Source: Peptostreptococcaceae bacterium (lineage in GTDB: Bacteria > Bacillota > Clostridia > Peptostreptococcales > Peptostreptococcaceae). From it: a stretch of DNA of 5,790 nucleotides. The stretch is from positions 1-5,790 of the forward strand of contig JAFOOW010000151.1 of NCBI GenBank assembly GCA_017425305.1, read 5' to 3'. The notes under the pieces were generated by a model. The model made no database searches. It had not been told where the DNA came from and was given only the letters and a program-made list of their open reading frames with translations. Below, one piece after another: positions 1 through 5,790 of the stretch; position 1 is the first letter of the stretch; each line of letters starts with the position of its first letter. Made by a program: the position numbers and the translations under genes.

Positions 1-607
1 AGAATATATATCTAAGAATAATAATCTAAAATGTAAAACCTTATTTGCTACACACTATCATGAATTAACTAAACTAGAGGGTATTATTGAAGGCGTTAAA
101 AACTATTCAGTTGCTGTTAAAGAGACAGATGAGCAAGTTATATTCTTAAGAAAGATAGTTGAAGGTGGAGCAGATCAATCTTATGGTATTGAAGTTGCTA
201 AACTTGCCGGATTACCATTAGAGGTAATAGATAGAGCGAAACATATTTTAGCTAAACTAGAAGATGAAAAATCTATTGAAATAGATAAATTATTTAACAA
301 TTATACAAATACTGAAAAAGAACTTGAGTCTGCAGTTGCAAAAGAAGTTAAAAGTACAATTGTTGAGATAAAAGAAGAGGTTATAATTGAACCTGTTATC
401 GAAGAAAAAGTTATTGAAGAAATTAAAACAGATAATACACCTATAAACATAAAAGAAAACACAGAAGTTCTACAAATGGATTTTACTATGCTTGAAAAAG
501 AAGCTTTATTAACTAAAATTGCAGATATAGAGGTAATGACTATGACACCTTTAGATGCAATGAATATGTTATTTAAAATTGTTCAAGATGCTAAAAAATT
601 AAAATAG
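1..607 (+). CDS. mutS: DNA mismatch repair protein MutS, C-terminal part (5' end outside window)
   Basis: MutS binds mismatches and small loops in DNA and, through its ABC-type ATPase, recruits MutL. Only the last 201 codons are visible; the first full codon is at position 2. Near the start is the end of the ATPase domain, with the conserved LFATHYHEL segment carrying the ABC His switch. It is followed by [19 protein letters not shown] (about 170-226), which is highly typical of MutS just before the ATPase domain ends. The mismatch-binding, connector, lever and clamp domains and the Walker A motif lie upstream of the window. After the ATPase comes a Glu/Ile/Val/Lys-rich linker (362-427), then a QMDFT peptide (473-487) that resembles a beta-clamp binding motif. 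A short helical tail ends in AKKLK and may correspond to the MutS oligomerisation tail. The stop codon TAG (605-607) overlaps the mutL ribosome binding site, so mutS and mutL are probably co-transcribed and translationally close. Identity is secure; the tail roles are inferred. Confidence 0.96.
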   Translation, partial: EYISKNNNLKCKTLFATHYHELTKLEGIIEGVKNYSVAVKETDEQVIFLRKIVEGGADQSYGIEVAKLAGLPLEVIDRAKHILAKLEDEKSIEIDKLFNNYTNTEKELESAVAKEVKSTIVEIKEEVIIEPVIEEKVIEEIKTDNTPINIKENTEVLQMDFTMLEKEALLTKIADIEVMTMTPLDAMNMLFKIVQDAKKLK

Positions 608-613
608 GAGGTG
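606..613 (+). promoter_or_regulatory. mutL ribosome binding site overlapping the mutS stop codon
   Basis: AGGAGGTG is a near-perfect match to the anti-Shine-Dalgarno sequence and ends 4 nt before the mutL ATG at 618. It begins inside the mutS TAG stop (605-607). Ribosomes finishing mutS therefore sit on the mutL initiation site, an arrangement that favours translational coupling of the two repair partners. The site fixes the mutL start. Confidence 0.9.
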
Positions 614-617
614 CTCT

Positions 618-2618
618 ATGAAAAGAATCAATTTATTAGATGAACATACATCTAATAAGATAGCTGCAGGGGAAGTTGTAGAGCGTCCTTCCTCTGTAGT
701 TAAAGAGCTTGTAGAAAACTCTATAGATGCAGGCTCTAAAAATATTACTATTGAAATAGAAGAGGGTGGAATAGCTCTTATAAGAGTTATTGACGATGGT
801 ATAGGAGTGCATAATTTAGATATAGAAAAAGCCTTCTTACCACATGCAACTTCAAAAATAAAGACAGTTGAAGATATCTATTCTATAAGTACTTTAGGTT
901 TTAGAGGAGAAGCTCTACCATCTATAGCTTCTGTATCTAAAGTAACTTTTAGAAGTAAGCCAGCAGAATGTGATTTTGGGAAAGAACTTGTTTTAGAAGC
1001 TGGAGAAAAAATATCCTTAACTGATATAGGCATGAATAATGGTTCTGTAATGGAGGTTAAGGATTTATTCTTCAATGTGCCTGCTAGAAGAAAATTCCTA
1101 AAATCAACTTCAAGAGAAGGTAGCTTAATAAATGATATTATTTTAAGAATAGCTCTATCAAATCCACATATATCTTTTAAGCTATTTAATAATGGAAAAA
1201 AAACTCTTCATACATATGGAGATGGTAATTTAAACAATGTAATCAGAACTATATATGGAAAAAATATATCAGAACATGTATTACCATTTGAATATGAGGA
1301 TGAAACGTTAAAAATACATGGATACATTGGTAAAGAGCTAATTGCTAGAGGCTCTAGAAATAATGAAAGTATTTTTGTCAATAATAGATATATAAAAAAT
1401 AAAACAATTGTGGCTGCAGTAGAAAATGCATTTAAATCATTCTCTACAGTTAATAAATTCCCTTTCTTTGTACTTTTTATAGATTTATCACCTGACTCTA
1501 TAGATGTGAATATACATCCTACAAAAGCAGAAATTAAGTTTAAAGACGAAAGAATTATATATAAAAGAGTTTTTGATGCTGTTCATAGTGCTTTAAAAGA
1601 AGATATTTTTAACTCTTTTAAAGTTGATAATAAATTTGAAATTGAAGAGGTTGTAGAGGAGATTAAGCTAGATTTAGATTCTGAATCTAATACACCATCT
1701 ATAAGCGAACCTGCTTCTTCTAATAAAATAGAGCCATCTATAAAAGATGTATACAATAAAGTTACTATATATGATGTAAAAAAAGAAGAGGACTTATATA
1801 ATAAATTAAAACAGTTAAATAAGGATAAAAATATTAATAATTATAATTATAAACAGCCAGATAATAAAACTGCTTCTGAAGACTTAAATATAAGTAGTAT
1901 AAAAGAAAATAGTAATCTAGAAACTACTTATAATACTAATAGTGATATTATTAAAAATACATCTTCATCAGATAATAACTCTATAGACATTAAATCCTCA
2001 GAAGAAAGTACACTAAAACACTCTGAACCTACACCTAAATTTCCTGACCTAAGAATTATAGGACAGTTCAGAAAAACTTATATTTTAGCTGAATACTTAG
2101 ATACTCTATATATAATAGATCAACATGTTGCCCATGAGAAAATTCTATTTGAAAAGTATGTGAAGGATATTGAGAATAATGAAATTGTTGTGCAACGATT
2201 ATTAATACCTTGCATAATAGATTTATCCTTAGATGATTTTGAGTGTTATAAAGAAAATATACATGTATTTGCAGACTCTGGCTTTGTTATAGAAGAGTTT
2301 GGAGGAAATACTATTGCACTAAAAGAAGTTCCTTATTTCTTAGGAAAATTAGATGCTAAAAACTTTTTATTAAGTATAATTGATAATTTAAAGAACTTAG
2401 GTAGTGGTAAAACAGTAGATGTTAAAGTTAATAAAATTGCTACAATGGCTTGTAAAGCAGCTGTTAAAGCAAATGATTATTTAACTCAAATAGAAATGGA
2501 AAAACTTATTTCTGATTTAAGATATTTAGATAATCCATTTAACTGCCCACATGGAAGACCTATAATTATCAAATTTACTGAATATGAATTAGAAAAAAGG
2601 TTTAGAAGAATAGTTTAG
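618..2618 (+). CDS. mutL: DNA mismatch repair protein MutL (endonuclease type)
   Basis: MutL links MutS to downstream repair; in bacteria without MutH it nicks the DNA itself. The 666-residue protein has a GHKL ATPase domain at about 1-330. Visible are [13 protein letters not shown] (likely catalytic E30 and Mg-binding N34), DDGIG (59-63), TLGFRGEAL (92-100) and [13 protein letters not shown] (from 296, with the conserved Lys at 303). A long Asn/Ser/Lys/Glu-rich linker covers about 332-474. The C-terminal dimerisation and nuclease domain starts near 476. It has [12 protein letters not shown] (501-512), matching the metal-binding DQHA(X)2E(X)4E motif except that Val replaces Ala at 504. It also has QRLLIP (526-531), resembling the beta-clamp motif known from Bacillus MutL, then ACKAAVKA (611-618), CPHGRP (643-648) and the terminal FRRIV. 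These are the other conserved C-terminal motifs of nicking MutL proteins. The gene is 10 nt after mutS and 13 nt before miaA. The start is set by the strong ribosome binding site. Confidence 0.98.
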   Translation: MKRINLLDEHTSNKIAAGEVVERPSSVVKELVENSIDAGSKNITIEIEEGGIALIRVIDDGIGVHNLDIEKAFLPHATSKIKTVEDIYSISTLGFRGEALPSIASVSKVTFRSKPAECDFGKELVLEAGEKISLTDIGMNNGSVMEVKDLFFNVPARRKFLKSTSREGSLINDIILRIALSNPHISFKLFNNGKKTLHTYGDGNLNNVIRTIYGKNISEHVLPFEYEDETLKIHGYIGKELIARGSRNNESIFVNNRYIKNKTIVAAVENAFKSFSTVNKFPFFVLFIDLSPDSIDVNIHPTKAEIKFKDERIIYKRVFDAVHSALKEDIFNSFKVDNKFEIEEVVEEIKLDLDSESNTPSISEPASSNKIEPSIKDVYNKVTIYDVKKEEDLYNKLKQLNKDKNINNYNYKQPDNKTASEDLNISSIKENSNLETTYNTNSDIIKNTSSSDNNSIDIKSSEESTLKHSEPTPKFPDLRIIGQFRKTYILAEYLDTLYIIDQHVAHEKILFEKYVKDIENNEIVVQRLLIPCIIDLSLDDFECYKENIHVFADSGFVIEEFGGNTIALKEVPYFLGKLDAKNFLLSIIDNLKNLGSGKTVDVKVNKIATMACKAAVKANDYLTQIEMEKLISDLRYLDNPFNCPHGRPIIIKFTEYELEKRFRRIV

Positions 2619-2631
2619 AAAGGTTTTAACA

Positions 2632-3561
2632 ATGAAAAATAAAATATTAGTTTTAGCTGGACCTACAGCTGTAGGGAAAACAGCTTTATCTTTAGAATTA
2701 GCTAAGAGTCTAAATGGAGAGATAGTATCAACAGATTCTATGCAGATATATAAATATTTAGATATTGGTTCAGCCAAGATAATGCCTTCTGAAATGGAGG
2801 GAGTAAAGCATCATATGTTAGATGTGACTACTCCAGATAAACCATTTTCAGTGGTAGATTATAAAAATTTAGCACAACCAATAATAGATAATCTTTTATT
2901 AAATGATAAGCTTCCTATCTTAACTGGAGGTACAGGGCTTTATATAAATTCATTAACTTGTAACATGAACTTTACTGATGCTACAAATGATGAAAATTAT
3001 AGAAAAGAATTGGAAGGGCTTGCAATAAAACATGGTGATAATTATATTCACGATATGTTAAAAAACATTGATCCAATTAGTTATAATTCAATTCATCCTA
3101 ATAATAGAAAAAGAGTAATTAGGGCATTAGAAGTTTATAAAGTAACTAATAAACCTTTTAGTTCATTTAATGCAGGAGATGACTTCTATAAAACTAAATA
3201 TGATGTACATTACTATGTATTAGATATGGATAGAGATAAACTTTATGAACGTATAAATAAAAGAGTAGATATTATGTTTGAAAAAGGTTTATTAGATGAA
3301 TGTATTAAACTTAAGGAAAATGGATATAATTCTTCTATGCAGGCAATGCAGGGTATAGGCTATAAAGAAGTGCTTTTATATCTTGAAAATTCTATAACTT
3401 TAGAAGAGGCCATAGAAATGGTTAAACAAGGTTCTAGAAACTATGCTAAACGTCAATTAACTTGGTTTAGAAGAGATCCTAGGGCTAAGTTCTTAAATAA
3501 AGATATTTTATCTGATGAAGAAATTATTAAAATAATAACACAGGATTTAAAGAATTCTTAA
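2632..3561 (+). CDS. miaA: tRNA dimethylallyltransferase MiaA
   Basis: MiaA transfers a dimethylallyl group from DMAPP to N6 of adenosine 37 in tRNAs that read codons starting with U, giving i6A. This improves anticodon stacking and decoding. The 309-residue length is normal for the family. Motifs in order: P-loop GPTAVGKT (10-17), TDSMQIY (34-40) with the substrate-recognising Asp35, TGGTGLY (98-104), [13 protein letters not shown] (155-167), [11 protein letters not shown] (236-246) and [12 protein letters not shown] (271-282), which is a hallmark of MiaA. No truncation or missing key motif is seen. The start ATG is preceded by a modest AAAGG (2619-2623) eight bases upstream, weaker than the sites of its neighbours, right after the mutL stop. 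Translation may therefore rely partly on ribosomes leaving mutL. It is in the same transcript as mutL and probably hfq. Confidence 0.98.
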   Translation: MKNKILVLAGPTAVGKTALSLELAKSLNGEIVSTDSMQIYKYLDIGSAKIMPSEMEGVKHHMLDVTTPDKPFSVVDYKNLAQPIIDNLLLNDKLPILTGGTGLYINSLTCNMNFTDATNDENYRKELEGLAIKHGDNYIHDMLKNIDPISYNSIHPNNRKRVIRALEVYKVTNKPFSSFNAGDDFYKTKYDVHYYVLDMDRDKLYERINKRVDIMFEKGLLDECIKLKENGYNSSMQAMQGIGYKEVLLYLENSITLEEAIEMVKQGSRNYAKRQLTWFRRDPRAKFLNKDILSDEEIIKIITQDLKNS

Positions 3562-3605
3562 GCCTATAAATATTATTTAAATAAGTTAGCCATGGAGGTA
3601 GTAGT

Positions 3606-3842
3606 ATGAATAAACAAAGCAATAATATTCAAGATATCTTTTTAAATAACGCAAGAAAGAGTAATACATTAGTATCTGTTTATCTAGTTAATGGATTCCA
3701 ATTAAGAGGTTTCGTTAAGGGATTCGATAACTTTACTGTTATTTTAGATTGTGAAGGAAAACAAATGCTTGTATATAAACATTCAATTACGACAATAACC
3801 CCATCAAGACATCTACCTTTCTCAGATAGTCAAAACTTTTAG
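3606..3842 (+). CDS. hfq: RNA chaperone Hfq
   Basis: Hfq forms a hexameric Sm-like ring that binds RNA and, in many bacteria, helps small RNAs pair with mRNAs. The 78-residue protein starts with [15 protein letters not shown] (6-20), the N-terminal helix with Gln9, equivalent to the proximal-face Gln of E. coli Hfq. The Sm1 part (about 22-46) contains [11 protein letters not shown] and GFDNF; D41 and F43 correspond to E. coli D40 and F42. The Sm2 signature [13 protein letters not shown] spans 56-68, with Y57, K58 and H59 at the uridine-binding pocket. The rim patch is R17-K18-S19-N20, less basic than the Arg-rich E. coli rim. The C-terminal tail is only about ten residues, as is usual in Firmicutes. 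A GGAGG site (3594-3598) lies seven bases upstream of the ATG. It follows miaA by 44 nt with no convincing promoter or terminator between them, and the stop codon runs straight into a terminator. Confidence 0.98.
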   Translation: MNKQSNNIQDIFLNNARKSNTLVSVYLVNGFQLRGFVKGFDNFTVILDCEGKQMLVYKHSITTITPSRHLPFSDSQNF

Positions 3843-3870
3843 GAACTGCATATAGCAGTTCCTTTTATCT
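3841..3870 (+). terminator. Intrinsic terminator of the mutS-mutL-miaA-hfq transcript
   Basis: A perfect 9-bp stem (3841-3849 AGGAACTGC with 3855-3863 GCAGTTCCT) encloses a 5-nt ATATA loop and runs into a short U-tract, TTTTATCT. The first two stem bases are the last two bases of the hfq TAG stop. The stem is moderately stable and the U-tract is interrupted, so some read-through into the next gene is possible. Confidence 0.85.
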
Positions 3871-3907
3871 AGCTTAACTTAAATTTATATATATAAGTAT
3901 AAAAAAC

Positions 3908-3936
3908 TTTATATTTAATTTATTATTATATATAAT
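3908..3936 (+). promoter_or_regulatory. Possible sigma-A promoter for the methionine gamma-lyase family gene
   Basis: TTTATA (3908-3913; 4 of 6 to TTGACA) is separated by 17 bp from a perfect TATAAT (3931-3936). Transcription would begin about 3943-3945, leaving a short leader before the GGAGGA ribosome binding site (3958-3963). The position after the hfq terminator fits a separate transcription unit. The region is almost all A/T, so matches arise easily by chance. A second TATAAT at 3947-3952 lies too close to the ribosome binding site to be likely. No operator repeat or riboswitch-like structure is evident in the 127-nt gap. Confidence 0.45.
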
Positions 3937-3969
3937 AATTATGAAATATAATAAAATGGAGGAACTTTA

Positions 3970-5247
3970 ATGTTAAAAGAAACAGAAAAGTTAATGAAGG
4001 AATTCTACAATATAAAACCTCATGTATTTGAACTATATAAGAAGGCTTTAAGTGATGTAGAAGAACAATTTAAAATCTATGATGAAATAAGAGAATATAA
4101 TCAATTAAAAGTACTTAATGCATTCCAAGAAGAAAGAATAAGCGATATGCATTTTACAAATTCATCAGGATATGGATATGATGATATAGGTAGAGATACT
4201 TTAGATAAAGTATATGCAAGAATATTTAATACTGAAAGTGCAATAGTTAGACCTCATTTTGTAAATGGTACTCATGCTATTGGATGTGCTTTAATGGGTA
4301 ATTTAAGAACAGGAGATACAATGGTATGTATTACTGGCGCTCCTTATGATACTTTACATAACATAATCGGTATAAGTGGTAAAGAAAATATAGGATCTTT
4401 AAGAGAGTATGGCGTTAATTACAAACAAGTAGATTTAAAGAATGGTACTTTTGATACAGAAAAAATTCTTGAATTAATTAAAGAAGATTCTACAATTAAA
4501 TTAATACATATTCAAAGAAGTACAGGATATGGATGGAGAAAATCATTTTTAGTTTCTGAAATAGGAGAAATAATTTCAAAAATAAAAGAAATAAGAGATG
4601 ATATCTGCGTATTTGTAGATAACTGTTACGGAGAATTAATAGATACAATAGAACCTACAGATGTAGGAGCTGATTTAATTGCAGGTTCTCTTATAAAAAA
4701 TCTAGGTGGAGGTATTGCTCCTACAGGTGGTTATATAGCTGGTAAAGCAAAATATGTAGAGCAAGCTGCATATAGACTTACAACTCCAGGTATAGGAGGG
4801 GAGTGTGGCTCTACATTTGGTGTTATGAGACAACTTTATCAAGGACTATTCCTTGCTCCTCATATAGTAATGGAAGCTTTAAAAGGTGCTATATTCTGTT
4901 CTAGAATAATGGAAATTGCAGGTTTTGAAGTTTTACCTAACTATACCGATAAAAGAAGTGATATAATTCAAGCTGTTAAGTTTAATGACAGAGAAAAATT
5001 AATAAAGTTCTGTAAGGGAATACAAAAAGGATCTCCAATAGATTCTTATGTTGAGTGTGAACCATGGGCAATGCCAGGATATAATGATGAAGTTATAATG
5101 GCCGCTGGTGCATTTATTCAAGGTTCATCTATAGAATTATCTGCAGATGCTCCAATAAGAGAGCCATATATAGCTTATTTACAAGGCGGATTAACATTTG
5201 ATCATGCTAAAATAGGTATTTTAATTTCTTTAAATAATATATTGTAA
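3970..5247 (+). CDS. PLP-dependent methionine gamma-lyase family protein (YnbB / 'aluminium resistance protein' family)
   Basis: A 425-residue cytosolic protein of the fold-type I PLP enzymes, in the family often labelled methionine gamma-lyase or aluminium resistance protein, which includes Bacillus subtilis YnbB. Features in order: a helical N-terminus; TNSSGYGYDDIGRDTLD (about 62-78); VNGTHAIG (98-105); GAPYDT (123-128), likely the cofactor phosphate region; QRSTGYGWR (182-190); DNCYGE (217-222), where D217 is the probable contact to the PLP ring nitrogen; and AGSLIKNLGGG (238-248), with K243 as the probable Schiff-base lysine. GGECGSTFG follows at about 275-283. No signal peptide or membrane segment is seen. 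All expected catalytic positions are present, so it should be an active enzyme, but the reaction is not settled for this family and neither C-S lyase activity nor metal resistance should be assumed. The start has GGAGGA (3958-3963) at good spacing. In B. subtilis the homologue sits beside hflX, and here it occupies the equivalent place after hfq. Confidence 0.9.
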   Translation: MLKETEKLMKEFYNIKPHVFELYKKALSDVEEQFKIYDEIREYNQLKVLNAFQEERISDMHFTNSSGYGYDDIGRDTLDKVYARIFNTESAIVRPHFVNGTHAIGCALMGNLRTGDTMVCITGAPYDTLHNIIGISGKENIGSLREYGVNYKQVDLKNGTFDTEKILELIKEDSTIKLIHIQRSTGYGWRKSFLVSEIGEIISKIKEIRDDICVFVDNCYGELIDTIEPTDVGADLIAGSLIKNLGGGIAPTGGYIAGKAKYVEQAAYRLTTPGIGGECGSTFGVMRQLYQGLFLAPHIVMEALKGAIFCSRIMEIAGFEVLPNYTDKRSDIIQAVKFNDREKLIKFCKGIQKGSPIDSYVECEPWAMPGYNDEVIMAAGAFIQGSSIELSADAPIREPYIAYLQGGLTFDHAKIGILISLNNIL

Positions 5248-5251
5248 TAAT

Positions 5252-5285
5252 AAAAACGAAGATAGTATAAATATCTTCGTTTTTT
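5252..5285 (+). terminator. Strong intrinsic terminator, probably bidirectional
   Basis: A perfect 13-bp inverted repeat (5252-5264 AAAAACGAAGATA with 5272-5284 TATCTTCGTTTTT) encloses a 7-nt loop. The core stem is CGAAGATA/TATCTTCG, followed by a run of six T on the plus strand. On the minus strand the A-run becomes a U-tract too, so it can also end the converging minus-strand gene. It begins 4 nt after the stop of the PLP enzyme gene. Confidence 0.92.
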
Positions 5286-5383
5286 ACATACTTATAATAT
5301 ATTTTTTTATTTGTGATAAACTATAATATCAAGCGTATTATTTTAAATTTATAGCTTAATTAGTTAAATTACAACTTGTATAT

Positions 5384-5790
5384 TTATTTATGTTTTTCAC
5401 AATCAGTACTGACTTTTAAATCTAAGTCCCAAGCTAATTGTCCTGTTAATTCTTCATTTAAACTACAATTTGATTTAGTAGTTTCTTTTATAATTAAATT
5501 ATTTTTTATGTCTTTATCTATATTTTCTATTAACTCATTCTTTAAGTTAATATACTCTGATTTAACAGCTTCTTTGTTACATATATAATCATTAGTACTT
5601 ACTTCATCAACAATAGTCCCATCACTATCTTTAATTAAGTAATCATAATTATTAGGAATAACATATAATCTTTTATATCCTTTTTCGTCTCCTTTAACAA
5701 AAAACTGTAGAATTACATTTAATAAATCATCAGAGGATAATATTGAATTAGCAAATGACAGAGCATATAGATATAAATTAAATCCTAAAT
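5384..5790 (-). CDS. Hypothetical protein, C-terminal part (start lies beyond the window)
   Basis: Reading the minus strand, one frame stays open from the window edge (first full codon 5788-5786) to a TAA stop at 5386-5384, giving 134 residues. I do not recognise the family. The visible part begins LGFNLYLYALSFANSILSS, a hydrophobic and probably helical stretch. It continues with FFVKGDEKGYKRLYVIPNNY and DSDGTIVDEVSTNDYIC, then a Lys/Glu/Asn-rich probable helix (KSEYINLKNELIENIDKDIK) and a polar tail, LAWDLDLKVSTDCEKHK. Cysteines are few. It contains no Met and no ATG, GTG or TTG start codon, so it must be a fragment of a longer gene. Its composition is that of an ordinary soluble AT-rich-genome protein, whereas the opposing plus-strand frame gives a Phe/Ser/Leu-rich translation typical of antisense. 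It converges on the PLP enzyme gene and probably shares its terminator. Confidence that it is coding is good; function is unknown. Confidence 0.7.
   Translation of the reverse strand, partial: LGFNLYLYALSFANSILSSDDLLNVILQFFVKGDEKGYKRLYVIPNNYDYLIKDSDGTIVDEVSTNDYICNKEAVKSEYINLKNELIENIDKDIKNNLIIKETTKSNCSLNEELTGQLAWDLDLKVSTDCEKHK

Noticed and set aside
878..1075. Minus-strand open frame inside mutL
   Set aside because: It lies entirely opposite the conserved ATPase domain of mutL and has no family resemblance; it is a shadow of the real gene.
2589..2777. Minus-strand open frame across the mutL-miaA junction
   Set aside because: It is antisense to the mutL C-terminal motif and the miaA P-loop region and has no independent support.
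3573..3584. 12-base palindrome TTATTTAAATAA between miaA and hfq
   Set aside because: It is purely A/T in a very A/T-rich gap, so chance explains it. It has no U-tract and no second copy that would suggest an operator or terminator.
5322..5327. TATAAT in the gap after the PLP enzyme gene
   Set aside because: No acceptable -35 at 16-18 bp spacing, and it would drive transcription antisense to the minus-strand gene. A/T richness makes such matches common.
5346..5370. Short inverted repeat AATTTA/TAAATT in the gap before the minus-strand stop
   Set aside because: Only six A-T pairs around a 13-nt loop; too weak to be a terminator. I see nothing else in 5286-5383.
5376..5588. Plus-strand open frame of 70 codons starting with TTG
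   Set aside because: It has a weak start codon, no ribosome binding site and a Phe/Ser/Leu-rich translation, and it lies antisense to the longer minus-strand open frame.

Overview
The window looks like a chromosomal segment of a low-GC Firmicute, most likely Clostridium or a close relative. It is very AT-rich, codon third positions are dominated by A/T, ribosome binding sites are strong GGAGG-type, and terminators are compact stem plus U-tract. The gene order mutS-mutL-miaA-hfq followed by a methionine gamma-lyase family gene also fits the Clostridia. Genus is an inference from composition, gene order and protein character; no search was run.

Layout: positions 1-607 hold the 3' end of mutS (mismatch recognition ATPase). 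mutL (618-2618, complete) starts 10 nt later, with its Shine-Dalgarno overlapping the mutS stop codon. miaA (2632-3561, tRNA A37 dimethylallyltransferase) follows after 13 nt and hfq (3606-3842, RNA chaperone) after 44 nt. The tight spacing and common strand point to one transcript, closed by an intrinsic terminator (3841-3870) whose stem begins inside the hfq stop codon. A second transcription unit follows: an AT-rich intergenic region with a plausible sigma-A promoter (3908-3936), then a PLP-dependent methionine gamma-lyase family gene (3970-5247), then a strong, nearly symmetrical terminator (5252-5285). The last part (5384-5790) is the 3' portion of an unrecognised gene on the minus strand, converging on that terminator and running off the window edge.

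Functionally, MutS and MutL are partners in mismatch repair. MutL carries the endonuclease motif expected in bacteria without a MutH-type strand-nicking enzyme, and both proteins have candidate beta-clamp contacts. MiaA and Hfq act on translation and RNA rather than on DNA repair, but mutL-miaA-hfq linkage is ancient and is also found in Escherichia coli. The PLP enzyme is widespread in Firmicutes but its physiological reaction is not well established.

I found no mobile element, CRISPR array, tRNA, rRNA or riboswitch. Most of the window is ordinary core genome. The least explained items are the orphan minus-strand gene, the PLP enzyme, the two terminators packed against stop codons, and small departures in MutS and MutL motifs. 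I see no convincing new multi-gene system here.
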